This document shows positions 1 through 8,665 of a stretch of DNA of 45,322 nt, in pieces. The stretch is taken from NCBI GenBank assembly GCA_025210485.1, contig JAOARN010000108.1, positions 1 to 45,322 of the forward strand, read 5' to 3'. Below the pieces are notes generated by a model, which worked only from the letters and a program-made list of their open reading frames with translations, had not been told where the DNA came from and ran no database searches. The position numbers were made by a program, and so were the translations under genes. Position 1 is the first letter of the stretch. Every line of letters begins with the position of its first letter. Source of the DNA: Marinifilaceae bacterium. Lineage in GTDB: Bacteria; Bacteroidota; Bacteroidia; Bacteroidales; Marinifilaceae.

Positions 1-669
1 ATTGTATAGTTCAGCAATTTGTGATAGAGTAAAATTAGCTAGAGTGTAATGTCCAGCAGCAATATTGAAAGGGCTGCTAGTACCTGCAGAGTCGGAATTA
101 GGTCTGATATCAGCTTTATAATCTTTTAGTTTGCGCATTCCCACAAGTCCAATAGAATATACAAAAGGGAATTGATCTCTATTAATATATCCCGATCGAA
201 TCTGTCTAAGAAAAGATATAAGTACGTTATATTCAAGACAATCAGCTTCGTCAAAAATTAGGACAAGTTTTTTATCCAAGCTGAAGCAGAGATCTAAAAG
301 CTTTGATTCAATTAAATTATTATGATCTGTGTCATCCAGATTAATGAATTCAGAATAATCGAATAGTCTAGAGTATTTTAAACTGTGTTTAATTGAATTA
401 TAAATAGCTATGATTCCAGAGCTAGTATCTTCAATATTTTGACATTTTTCAAGAGAACAGTAAATAGCATAATGTTCTTTTTTATTGTTAATGCTATTAA
501 CCAAATCTTTTACAGCAGTTGTTTTACCACTTTGTCGTGATGAGTATATGGTGAAATAACTCCCCTCTTCCACTAAGTCGTATACCTCTCTAATTCTCTG
601 TTTAGTAGGAATCATATAATTTTCCGACTCGATACAATTTCCAGCTATATTAAATCTTTTTCTTTTCAT
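1..669 (-). CDS. AAA-type ATPase, 5' part (cut by window edge)
   Basis: Reverse-strand reading frame open from ATG at 669 to the window edge, 223 codons with no stop; the C-terminal part lies outside. The N-terminus reads MKRKRFNIAGNCIESENYMI. A P-loop (SSRQSGKTTAV, about residues 43-53, with Ser in place of the usual first Gly) and a Walker B strand (LVLIFDEAD, about residues 137-145) are visible. This is the layout of the AAA-like/AAA_14-type ATPases common in Bacteroidota, often with a C-terminal nuclease-like or wHTH domain that cannot be seen here. No signal peptide. Function is unknown; such genes are often accessory. It is divergent from the frd operon, so the 670-1294 spacer carries both promoters. 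Confident of ATPase, not of role. Confidence 0.72.
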   Translation of the reverse strand, partial: MKRKRFNIAGNCIESENYMIPTKQRIREVYDLVEEGSYFTIYSSRQSGKTTAVKDLVNSINNKKEHYAIYCSLEKCQNIEDTSSGIIAIYNSIKHSLKYSRLFDYSEFINLDDTDHNNLIESKLLDLCFSLDKKLVLIFDEADCLEYNVLISFLRQIRSGYINRDQFPFVYSIGLVGMRKLKDYKADIRPNSDSAGTSSPFNIAAGHYTLANFTLSQIAELYN

Positions 670-1167
670 ATGATTTAGTATGATTTGACCCTGTACTTGG
701 CAAATTGAAAGTATAAATTAATATAAAAATATCTGATTATAGAATAAATTTGATTAATGAAAAAAATCTAGAATTAGACTCCAAGGATTAAATTACATTC
801 CAGAGCTAAAGATATGATAAATAAATATTATAAAGTAATTATATGTAAGGACTTAACAATAAAAAAATAAGATTTATAATAAATTTAAAAAAGGTTTAAG
901 GTTCAAAATTATAATTTGAAAAAAAAAGATTGATTAATGAAAAATAGAGTTAAATACGATGAATTTTGACTTAAGTTAGGCAAATATGTTTATAAACATA
1001 GTTTAGACTATAATAGGATATTGATTAGTTTGTGTTAGTTTACATTATTAGGTCTAAATCAAATATAATCAAAGCTTAAGCTAAATTAAAAAGATTGTGT
1101 TTTTATGATATTATGTTGTGTTTGATATTTTTAAACTGTCTAAATAAATCATTAATGCTTATAAGTA
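670..1167. other. AT-rich intergenic stretch
   Basis: About 500 bases between the divergent ATPase gene and the frd promoter. No reading frame with coding character, tRNA or clear terminator was seen; it is extremely AT-rich and full of stops. It must contain the promoter of the ATPase gene, which I could not place. Confidence 0.5.
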
Positions 1168-1198
1168 TTGGATACTTATTTCTGAGCATCTAAATTTG
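1168..1198 (+). promoter_or_regulatory. Bacteroidota-type promoter of the frd operon
   Basis: TTG at 1168-1170 and TAAATTTG at 1191-1198 are separated by 20 bases, matching the Bacteroidota primary-sigma consensus (TTG at -33, TAnnTTTG at -7). The predicted start of transcription is near 1204, giving a leader of about 90 bases before the first gene. Seen by pattern only. Confidence 0.6.
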
Positions 1199-1294
1199 CT
1201 TTTGAACTAATTGTAAAAAATAGCATTAGACTAACAGCTATTTTACAAAATATTACCTCAAATAACATAGAATATTTATTTTAAATTAATAATT

Positions 1295-1951
1295 ATGAGC
1301 AGTTTATTAGGTTCATCAATTGGAAAAAAACTGATAATGAGTTTATCAGGATTTTTTTTGATGGTATTTGTTTTAGTTCACCTTGTACTGAATTCTTTCT
1401 TAATGTTTGATTCGACAGGTGAATTATTCAACGCAGGTGCGCATTTTATGGGAATGCCTGTTATTCGTTTTGGTTTACAACCTGTATTATTCTTAGGTTT
1501 TATCATTCACATTCTTTTATCAATCAAATTGACATTAGAAAACAGAAATGCTAGACCAGAGAGATATGCTGTAGTTAACCAATCAAATAGTAGTACATGG
1601 ACATCAAGAAATATGTTTGTACTAGGTGGTTTAATTCTTGTGTTTATTGCAATGCACTTGACTCACTTCTTTGTGCCTATGCAGTTTGGAGAAGTTCATT
1701 CAAGCCATGCAGATTTAGTAAAAAATCTTTTTACTAATGAAACAACAGGTCTTGTGTACACAGCTCTTTATGTTTTAGGTGCTGTATTATTAGGTCTTCA
1801 CCTTGCTCACGGATTCTGGTCAGCATTTCAGTCAATTGGATTTAACAATAGCATTTGGAGAACACGTTTGGAAAAACTTGGTAAAGTATACGCTGTTATT
1901 ATCGCTATTGGTTTTATCATTATTCCTTTGTATATACATTTCATCGCTTAA
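1295..1951 (+). CDS. frdC: Succinate dehydrogenase/fumarate reductase cytochrome b subunit
   Basis: 218 residues with five hydrophobic segments and conserved membrane histidines (for example VHLVLN near residue 30, IIHILLS near 70, MHLTHFF near 120, LHLAHGFW near 170), as in the type-B single-subunit di-heme cytochrome b of Bacteroidota quinol:fumarate reductases. It anchors the FrdAB subunits to the inner membrane and exchanges electrons with menaquinone; in Bacteroidales the complex usually runs as fumarate reductase, but direction cannot be told from sequence. First gene of the frdCAB operon; 12 bases separate it from frdA. Length is normal for the family. Symbols frd and sdh are interchangeable here. 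Confidence 0.93.
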   Translation: MSSLLGSSIGKKLIMSLSGFFLMVFVLVHLVLNSFLMFDSTGELFNAGAHFMGMPVIRFGLQPVLFLGFIIHILLSIKLTLENRNARPERYAVVNQSNSSTWTSRNMFVLGGLILVFIAMHLTHFFVPMQFGEVHSSHADLVKNLFTNETTGLVYTALYVLGAVLLGLHLAHGFWSAFQSIGFNNSIWRTRLEKLGKVYAVIIAIGFIIIPLYIHFIA

Positions 1952-1963
1952 TTTTATTCCATT

Positions 1964-3904
1964 ATGACTAAATTAAATTCGAAAATACCTAACGGACCTT
2001 TAGCCGATAAATGGTCTAAACATAAAGCTGCAATTAAGGTTGTTAGCCCTGCAAATAAAAGAAAATTAGATATCATTGTTGTTGGAACTGGTCTTGCAGG
2101 TGGTTCGGCAGCAGCTTCATTAGCCGAAATGGGCTATAATGTAAAAGCATTTTGCTACCAAGATTCTGGTCGTAGAGCTCACTCTATCGCTGCACAGGGT
2201 GGTATTAATGCTGCAAAAAACTATCAAAACGATAATGACTCTATTCACAGATTGTTCTATGATACTATCAAAGGTGGTGACTATAGAGCACGTGAGGCAA
2301 ACGTACATCGTTTATCAGAAGTAAGTGGTGATATTATTGACCAATGTGTGGCTCAAGGTGTTCCATTTGCTCGTGAATATGGCGGTACTTTAGCTAACCG
2401 TTCATTTGGTGGTGTATTAGTAAGTCGTACTTTTTATGCTCGTGGTCAAACCGGTCAGCAGTTATTATTAGGATGTTATGCTTCAATGAACCGCATGATT
2501 GGTGCTGGTAAAATTGAAATGCATGAAAGAAATGAATTACTTGATATTGTAGTGATTGATGGTAAAGCAAGAGGTATTATTACTCGTAATCTAGTTACTG
2601 GTGAAATTGAGCGTCATGGTGCCCATGCTGTTGTAATCGCATCAGGTGGTTATGGTAATGTTTTCTTCCTTTCAACAAATGCAATGGGTTGTAATGGTGG
2701 AGCTGCTTGGCAAGCATATAAAAATGGAGCTAAATTTGCGAATCCATGTTTTGTGCAAATTCACCCAACATGTATCCCTGTTCACGGAGAGCAACAATCA
2801 AAATTAACTCTAATGTCAGAGTCATTACGTAATGATGGTAGAGTTTGGGTTCCTAAGAAAAAAGAAGATGCTGTGAAGCTTCAAAAAGGAGAAATAGGAC
2901 CTAATGATATTGCTGATGAAGATAGAGATTTTTATCTTGAAAGAAGATATCCATCTTATGGTAACTTAGTGCCACGTGACGTTGCATCTCGTGCAGCAAA
3001 AGAAAGATGTGATGCTGGTTTTGGTGTTAATGAAACAGGTAAGGCTGTATTCCTTGACTTCAAATATGCAATTGAAACTTTCGGACGTGATACTATCGAA
3101 GCACGTTATGGTAACCTTTTCCAAATGTATGAAAAGATTACTGCAGTTGATCCATATAAAGAACCAATGCAGATATATCCTGCAATTCACTACTCAATGG
3201 GTGGATCATGGGTTGACTATAACTTGATGACAACTATTCCTGGTCTTTATTCAATTGGTGAAGCAAACTTCTCAGATCACGGAGCTAACCGTTTAGGAGC
3301 TTCTGCTTTGATGCAAGGTTTAGCTGATGGTTATTTTGTATTACCATACACTATTGGAGATTACTTAGCTGATGAAATTCAAACACCAAAGGTTGATATT
3401 AATCATCCAGAGTTTGAGAAAAAAGAGAAAGCGGTAACTGAAAGATTAGAGAAATTATATAATATCAAAGGAACCAAATCTGTTGATTCATTCCATAAAC
3501 GCCTAGGTTTAATTATGTGGGATTATGTTGGAATGGCTAGAAACGAGGAAGGTTTGAAATTTGCGATAGAAGAAATTAAGAAAATTAAAGAAGACTTCTA
3601 TAAAGATCTTAGAATACCAGGTGAATTTAATTCAATGAATGTTGAGTTAGAAAAAGCTGGTAGAGTTGCTGATTTCATCGAATTAGGTGAATTAATGGCA
3701 CGAGATGCTCTAAACCGTAACGAATCATGTGGTGGTCACTATCGTGAAGAATCTACTACAGAAGAAGGAGAAGCAAAACGTAATGATGAAGAATTTGCAT
3801 ATGTTTCTGCTTGGGAGTATAACGGAGAGGACAAAGAACCTACATTACATAAAGAGGATCTTGTATTCGAAAATGTTGAGTTAACTCAAAGATCATATAA
3901 ATAA
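1964..3904 (+). CDS. frdA: Succinate dehydrogenase/fumarate reductase flavoprotein subunit
   Basis: 646 residues, normal for the Bacteroidota FrdA/SdhA type. The N-terminal FAD-binding Rossmann motif ([19 protein letters not shown], about residues 40-58) is followed by [14 protein letters not shown], whose His is the site of covalent FAD attachment in this family. The fumarate-binding and capping region follows, and the late [15 protein letters not shown] motif closes the FAD site near residue 440. It catalyses interconversion of succinate and fumarate on the cytoplasmic side of the membrane. It lies between the cytochrome b and iron-sulfur genes, in the order C-A-B usual for this phylum. Nothing looks damaged. 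Confidence 0.96.
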   Translation: MTKLNSKIPNGPLADKWSKHKAAIKVVSPANKRKLDIIVVGTGLAGGSAAASLAEMGYNVKAFCYQDSGRRAHSIAAQGGINAAKNYQNDNDSIHRLFYDTIKGGDYRAREANVHRLSEVSGDIIDQCVAQGVPFAREYGGTLANRSFGGVLVSRTFYARGQTGQQLLLGCYASMNRMIGAGKIEMHERNELLDIVVIDGKARGIITRNLVTGEIERHGAHAVVIASGGYGNVFFLSTNAMGCNGGAAWQAYKNGAKFANPCFVQIHPTCIPVHGEQQSKLTLMSESLRNDGRVWVPKKKEDAVKLQKGEIGPNDIADEDRDFYLERRYPSYGNLVPRDVASRAAKERCDAGFGVNETGKAVFLDFKYAIETFGRDTIEARYGNLFQMYEKITAVDPYKEPMQIYPAIHYSMGGSWVDYNLMTTIPGLYSIGEANFSDHGANRLGASALMQGLADGYFVLPYTIGDYLADEIQTPKVDINHPEFEKKEKAVTERLEKLYNIKGTKSVDSFHKRLGLIMWDYVGMARNEEGLKFAIEEIKKIKEDFYKDLRIPGEFNSMNVELEKAGRVADFIELGELMARDALNRNESCGGHYREESTTEEGEAKRNDEEFAYVSAWEYNGEDKEPTLHKEDLVFENVELTQRSYK

Positions 3905-3981
3905 ATCTTGTAAATCTTGGATCAACTGTTTGATCTTAGTATAGATAAGACTTATTTTTTAATTTTTCAATTTTAGAAAAA

Positions 3982-4743
3982 ATGGCAGATAAAATATTAA
4001 AAGAATTAACTCTAAAGGTTTGGAGACAAAAAGATGCCAAATCACAAGGTAAATTCGAAACATATAAAGTAAATAATATCTCAACTGGAACTTCTTTCCT
4101 TGAGATGTTAGATATATTAAATGAGGAATTAATTGACCAAAATATTGAACCAATTGCATTTGACCATGACTGTCGTGAAGGTATTTGTGGAATGTGTAGT
4201 TTGTTTGTTAATGGTAGAGCTCATGGACCTGATGATGATGTAACTACATGTCAGTTGCATATGCGTAAATTCAAGGACGGTGAAACTATTACTATTGAGC
4301 CTTGGCGTTCGGGTGCATTCCCTGTAATCAAAGACTTGATTGTAGATAGAAATGCATTCGAAAAAATATTACAAGCAGGTGGATATATATCTGTTAACAC
4401 TGGCGGTGTACCTGATGGTAACGCTATTCCAATCGCTCAAGCTGATGCTGAAGAGGCTATGGATGCTGCTGCATGTATCGGTTGTGGTGCATGTGTTGCA
4501 ACTTGTAAAAATGCATCTGCTATGTTATTTGTTTCGGCTAAAGTATCACACTTAGCAAAATTACCACAGGGTAAGATTGAAGGTGCTCGTCGTGCTAAAA
4601 ACATGGTTGCAAAAATGGATGAGTTAGGTTTCGGTAACTGTACTAATACTGGAGCTTGTGAAATGGAATGTCCTAAAGGTATTTCTATTTCAAATATTGC
4701 TCGTTTAAATCGCGAATTCCTTGTAGCTAAAATCAAAGACTAA
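3982..4743 (+). CDS. frdB: Succinate dehydrogenase/fumarate reductase iron-sulfur subunit
   Basis: 253 residues. Three cysteine clusters are visible: [15 protein letters not shown] near residue 65 for the [2Fe-2S] centre, [13 protein letters not shown] near 170 for the [4Fe-4S] centre, and [15 protein letters not shown] near 220 for the [3Fe-4S] centre. It passes electrons between the flavoprotein and the membrane cytochrome. Last gene of the operon: 77 bases after frdA, followed within 25 bases by a strong terminator. The length and cluster spacing are normal. Confidence 0.96.
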   Translation: MADKILKELTLKVWRQKDAKSQGKFETYKVNNISTGTSFLEMLDILNEELIDQNIEPIAFDHDCREGICGMCSLFVNGRAHGPDDDVTTCQLHMRKFKDGETITIEPWRSGAFPVIKDLIVDRNAFEKILQAGGYISVNTGGVPDGNAIPIAQADAEEAMDAAACIGCGACVATCKNASAMLFVSAKVSHLAKLPQGKIEGARRAKNMVAKMDELGFGNCTNTGACEMECPKGISISNIARLNREFLVAKIKD

Positions 4744-4765
4744 TAATACTATTTGATTTACATAT

Positions 4766-4802
4766 AAAAAAAGCGTCTTAGATATTATCTGAGACGCTTT
4801 TT
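4766..4802 (+). terminator. Rho-independent terminator after frdB
   Basis: A 14-base stem (AAAGCGTCTTAGAT at 4770-4783 with ATCTGAGACGCTTT at 4787-4800, one G-T pair) around a 3-base loop, flanked by A-rich and T-rich runs. It closes the frdCAB transcript, and because of the A-run on the left it could also stop reverse-strand transcripts. Confidence 0.85.
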
Positions 4803-4814
4803 CTATGTAATAAC

Positions 4815-5107
4815 ATTATTCGGTCTTTAGTCCGGAAAGATGCTTTAAATCTTTCCTGAACCAAAAATAAGAAAGACCAGCTATGAACAGTTCTGTAAAA
4901 TTGTTGCCGTTATTTCCTAGGTATTAATTTTGGTTTCCTCAGATTTTCAATAAATGGAATTCCTGAATTATTTGGAAGAGAGGGCTTGCTGTAATTTCTC
5001 CCGTCTTTACTTCTGTTGCACTCATTGTGTTATGAATCTTTTCAATCTAGCTATCAACATCTTTTCATTATCATTCCCTTTTTTTTATAGAAAATTTGCA
5101 TTTATCA
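4815..5107. other. Non-coding or decayed stretch with nested inverted repeats
   Basis: No intact gene. Two nested inverted repeats are present: GGTCTTT (4822-4828) with AAAGACC (4872-4878), and inside it GGAAAGAT (4834-4841) with ATCTTTCC (4849-4856). The reverse strand also holds two short protein-like stretches in different frames separated by stops (for example TELFIAGLSYFWFRKDLKHL at about 4840-4900), which could be a decayed gene fragment. I cannot say which reading is right. It lies just downstream of the 5108-8275 gene and could act in its 3' end. Confidence 0.3.
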
Positions 5108-8100
5108 TTAGAACTTAAATACCTTGCTCAGAGCATTCTTCTTTCTTTTTTCTTCATCTTCTTCTTCTTCTTTCTGTTTCCTTTTTTTGATTACTGTTTC
5201 ATCTTTTTCATACATAACCAATAATGCTTTCATTGCCATCATTACTTGATCTTCATATCCCCATAATCCGGGTTTGCCTATATTTGAATCTTTTAGTATT
5301 TTAAGTAGGCAAAGAACAATACCTTGATTTGTTATATTAGAAAGCATTTCAAACTTAGAACTAGATATACGACGAGGTTGTTTATAAGCAAGTGGATCTA
5401 ATTTTTCAATTGGTATATTTGCTGCGTAATGGCTTAAATAGGATTTAAGTGAATCTGCATTATAAGCAACAGGATCATCTTGATGACTTGAATTAAATAT
5501 TTTTATATTGTATTTATTGTTTTTATTGTTTTTATTGTTTTTATTGTTTTTATTGTTTTTATTGTTTTTATTGTTTTTATTGTTTTTATTGTATTCATAA
5601 ACCAGCATAGTATTCCTATTTGCTTCTCCTATAATTTGTACCGATACATAATTTATCGTTTCAAGGTCATCTAAAAGATTATAATTAGGTTCGCAAAGAC
5701 CAAAAATAGATTTATTACGAATAGACATTACTTTATTATTTATTGTAAGCCATTCTATAGCCCAGTCTGTTTCTGGTTGAAACAATATTTCAATATAATT
5801 GATTTCTTTTAATATGCTTAGTAATTTAGTTAAAACTTCTAACTTAGGTATCTGAAGTTTTTCAGAATTTTGTTTTTGAGTAATATGATTAATGAGTATA
5901 TTAACTAAATCTATAGGAACAATATCATCATTTCTTTTATTAACTGTTCCTTGATATTCAATACCTAAATCTTCAAAAATAGATTTAGCTAGTGTATCAC
6001 AATTAATATTTAGTTTATTACATGGAAACGATTCTTGATACTGTTGATATGGTGGTTGAGTATTTTCTTGAGTTAATAAATTTTTAAAACCACAATTGTT
6101 TTGTGTGTTGTTTGGATTAAATATTTGTTGGTTTAAATTTTGGTAAGGCATTAAAATGCCTGAATTGTTAAGAAAGTTTGTATCGTTCTGTGTGTCAATA
6201 TTTTTAGACTGAATATTGAGTAAATATTGATTGATTTGTTGGTTATTATTTAGGGATTCTTGATTATATCCCATATAACCAGGTTGTTTTTGTAAGAGAT
6301 TTTGAATATAATCTATGTTTTGTTGATTACTTACATTTGTCTTTATAGGCCCATACAGTTGATTGTCTTTTTCCTCTAAATGGGAGTTATTTCTTTTCCC
6401 TTTATTTATTTCAGCTGCTTCATATATCACCCTTAATGCTTTCACTGCCATCATTACTTGATCTTTAGATTCCCATCCATTGGCTATGCCAATATTTTCT
6501 TCTTTTAGTATTTTAAGTAGGCAAAGAAAAACGCAATCATTTCCTAAATTTGAAAATTGTATAGCTTTTGCACCATATATAGGAGGATCTTGTTTATAAG
6601 CAAGTGGACTTAATCTAGTAAATATATTTTTAGATAATAATGAATTAAGTAATTCTGCGTTAATAGCTACATCTTCTCTAGGCTCTCTGGGATCAAATAT
6701 ACTTATTTCATTGTTTTCAGATTCAAGAATCAGCATAGTATGTCCATCTTGCTTACCTCTAGTTTGTATTGTTACTAAATTTATCCTTTCAAGATTTTCT
6801 AAAAGTTTATCATTGGCTAAATTTGCATGACTATTATTTTTACTAATACTAATACCAATAGCACCTTTAGATTGTTCATCAAGCACTATATTAATAATAG
6901 CTATTTGATTTAATGTTTTCTTTAAATTATTTAGATTTATTGAGGACGTTTGCTGATCTGTATTAATATTTTGTATAGGAACATTTTTTTCTCCAATTCG
7001 ATTAATTAATATTTTAACTAAGTCTTCAGGAAAAATTGTATTACTTTTTTTGTTATTTATTCCGAGATATTCGATACCTAAATTTTCAAAAATAGACCTT
7101 GCTAGATTTTCATCATTTATTACACTAGTTTCGTTTATAAGATTCATATTTAGTCCATAGGGATTTATATTTTGTTTATTAAATAAAATTGTTCCCATAT
7201 TTATATAATTTATAGGTATAGTATTTTTCCCAGTGAATAAATTCATATAAGCAGGATTGACTTGTGGATCGTTTGTATTAATTATTTGTTGGTTGAAATT
7301 TTGTTTGCTTATAAAATTGTTCTGCATTAAATTATTCTGCATACCAATACCTATAGACTGATTTTTTGGTAAAACATTATTATAGTTATTGTTGCTAAAA
7401 GATAGATTGTTCATCTGTTTTAAATAATCTTTAATACAAGCTAGTTCACTTTTTTGGAATTTAGAACCTGTTATTTGTTCATTAATATTTAGGGATTCTT
7501 GATTATATACTCTATACTCAGGTTGTTTTAGTATGAGATTTTGACTCGGATAGATGTTTTGTTGATTACTTACATTTATCTTTTTAATCACAGGTGGTTC
7601 ATTGTGATATCCATATAAATTGGGACTTTTTCTTTTAAGAGGAAAGTCTTGATTAGGCTTGTTTTCTGAGTTTAATAGGTATGTTGCTACTTCGTTGATA
7701 ATGAATCTACTCAAATATATTTTAAACGTAATAGATGTGTTTTCTAAGTTTAAATTTAATGTTTGTTTTAGAAACTTATCATGAAAATTATCTTCTTTAA
7801 AATTATTGAGATAGGATTCTAAAATTTTTTTATAAACAATGGGCAGAGAGGAGTCTAGTGCTTCACTTACTTTTTTTTTAATATCTGATATTTGCGACAA
7901 GTCTGGAAATATTGTGTTATCAGGAGTTTTCTGTTCTCTCACTATTATATGATAATTATCATTAAAATTTAATAGAGAAAGAAGTAGATTGAATAAAGTG
8001 AATAAAGAAAGAGAGTTATCTACATCTTTTATTTCTTCATCTTCTTTTAACAAATTGAGTTCATTAAATAATATTCTAATAATGGTATAAATAGACTCGT

Positions 8101-8275
8101 TTGAATTACTGAAAGTTGTGTTTAAATATCTTTGAATTTCATTTCTTCTGTGATCTGTTATATTTTTTGTCCTATTTATCAATTTAACACAGCATTTCTC
8201 TAGTGGATTTAATTCAACTTTTTCAGTGTTTTGAATGTTTGAGTTTTGAGATTTCTCTTGTGTGTTTTCGAACAT
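5108..8275 (-). CDS. Tandem Ulp1-like (CE-clan) cysteine protease, second domain inactive
   Basis: 1055 residues, no signal peptide or membrane segment. Residues 1-215 are a helical-looking unique N-terminus. Residues 220-619 and 640-1023 are two diverged copies of one unit: an Asn/Gln-rich linker, a helical segment (LARSIFENLGIEY / LAKSIFEDLGIEY), and a C-terminal domain. In copy 1 that domain has GHTML (His512), IFDPRE (Asp528), Gln573 and NDCVFLCLLKIL (Cys581). The order and spacing (16, 45 and 8 residues) fit the His-Asp-Gln-Cys pattern of Ulp1/SUMO-protease-fold enzymes. In copy 2 the same positions are Asn888, Asn928, Met977 and Gly985, so it should be inactive. A 26-residue Asn/Lys run (896-921) interrupts copy 2, and the C-terminus is a charged Lys/Glu tail. 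The gene stands alone. I infer a peptidase, possibly an effector acting on host or competitor proteins; substrate and secretion route are unknown. Fold assignment rests on motif order only. Confidence 0.6.
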   Translation of the reverse strand: MFENTQEKSQNSNIQNTEKVELNPLEKCCVKLINRTKNITDHRRNEIQRYLNTTFSNSNESIYTIIRILFNELNLLKEDEEIKDVDNSLSLFTLFNLLLSLLNFNDNYHIIVREQKTPDNTIFPDLSQISDIKKKVSEALDSSLPIVYKKILESYLNNFKEDNFHDKFLKQTLNLNLENTSITFKIYLSRFIINEVATYLLNSENKPNQDFPLKRKSPNLYGYHNEPPVIKKINVSNQQNIYPSQNLILKQPEYRVYNQESLNINEQITGSKFQKSELACIKDYLKQMNNLSFSNNNYNNVLPKNQSIGIGMQNNLMQNNFISKQNFNQQIINTNDPQVNPAYMNLFTGKNTIPINYINMGTILFNKQNINPYGLNMNLINETSVINDENLARSIFENLGIEYLGINNKKSNTIFPEDLVKILINRIGEKNVPIQNINTDQQTSSINLNNLKKTLNQIAIINIVLDEQSKGAIGISISKNNSHANLANDKLLENLERINLVTIQTRGKQDGHTMLILESENNEISIFDPREPREDVAINAELLNSLLSKNIFTRLSPLAYKQDPPIYGAKAIQFSNLGNDCVFLCLLKILKEENIGIANGWESKDQVMMAVKALRVIYEAAEINKGKRNNSHLEEKDNQLYGPIKTNVSNQQNIDYIQNLLQKQPGYMGYNQESLNNNQQINQYLLNIQSKNIDTQNDTNFLNNSGILMPYQNLNQQIFNPNNTQNNCGFKNLLTQENTQPPYQQYQESFPCNKLNINCDTLAKSIFEDLGIEYQGTVNKRNDDIVPIDLVNILINHITQKQNSEKLQIPKLEVLTKLLSILKEINYIEILFQPETDWAIEWLTINNKVMSIRNKSIFGLCEPNYNLLDDLETINYVSVQIIGEANRNTMLVYEYNKNNKNNKNNKNNKNNKNNKNNKNNKYNIKIFNSSHQDDPVAYNADSLKSYLSHYAANIPIEKLDPLAYKQPRRISSSKFEMLSNITNQGIVLCLLKILKDSNIGKPGLWGYEDQVMMAMKALLVMYEKDETVIKKRKQKEEEEDEEKRKKNALSKVFKF
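5207..6358 (-). repeat. Second copy of the internal ~390-residue duplication
   Basis: Codes for residues 640-1023 of the protease-like protein. Shares with the first copy (6419-7618) the blocks NVSNQQNI, YNQESLN, LA[RK]SIFE[ND]LGIEY, DPLAYKQ/SPLAYKQ, LCLLKIL and DQVMMA[VM]KAL. It has lost the presumed catalytic residues and gained the Asn/Lys run. Confidence 0.8.
5513..5591 (-). repeat. 9-base tandem repeat coding for Asn-Lys-Asn units
   Basis: More than eight near-perfect copies of AATAAAAAC (read on the reverse strand) code for residues 896-921 of the protease-like protein. The unit is in frame, so copy-number change would alter length without shifting the frame. It sits between two predicted beta strands of the inactive second domain. 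Confidence 0.95.
6419..7618 (-). repeat. First copy of the internal ~400-residue duplication
   Basis: Codes for residues 220-619 of the protease-like protein; carries the intact His-Asp-Gln-Cys set. Homology with 5207-6358 is evident at protein level from several shared blocks. DNA identity looks much lower, so the duplication is not recent. Confidence 0.8.
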
Positions 8276-8604
8276 ATTAATAGTTTTTTAATTAAATATT
8301 GTAATTGTTATAATTTAATTAGCTCTGTTTGTTTTATTTAACAAAAAAGTATAGACTGACAGTTTCTGATAATATAGTTTTATGGTGGTGTTTTTATAGC
8401 TTGAACTTTGTTCATGTCTTTAAATTATTATTGTAAAATATTGAAATTGATAGTATTAATTATATTATTTGCATATCCTTAATTAAAATCTACAAATCAT
8501 ATAATAATTACAATAACGAATGTTGGGCTATAAAGGTTTCATTTGTTTAACAATAAAATACTTGCATGAATCTTATTGTATTGAGATACTTGATGATAGG
8601 AAAT
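8276..8604. other. AT-rich spacer upstream of the protease-like gene
   Basis: About 330 bases with no gene. It must contain the reverse-strand promoter of the protease-like gene; the closest match I see is a TACTTTTT-type box near 8345-8355, too weak to call. Confidence 0.4.
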
Positions 8605-8642
8605 AAAAAAAGCAGTTTAGCTTTATAGCCAAACTGCTTTTT
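8605..8642 (-). terminator. Terminator of the porin gene
   Basis: AGCAGTTTAGCT (8611-8622) pairs with AGCCAAACTGCT (8627-8638) around a TTAT loop; on the reverse strand the one non-Watson-Crick position is a G-U pair and a T-run follows. It lies 24 bases past the porin stop codon. Confidence 0.8.
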
Positions 8643-8665
8643 CATTAATAAAAATTGAAAAACTC

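Noticed and set aside
4437..4736. 99-codon open frame on the reverse strand
   Set aside because: Antisense to the iron-sulfur cluster region of frdB; a shadow of that gene.
5513..5591. Regular short repeat that could suggest a CRISPR array
   Set aside because: The 9-base unit is contiguous, has no spacers, and is in frame inside a long coding region.
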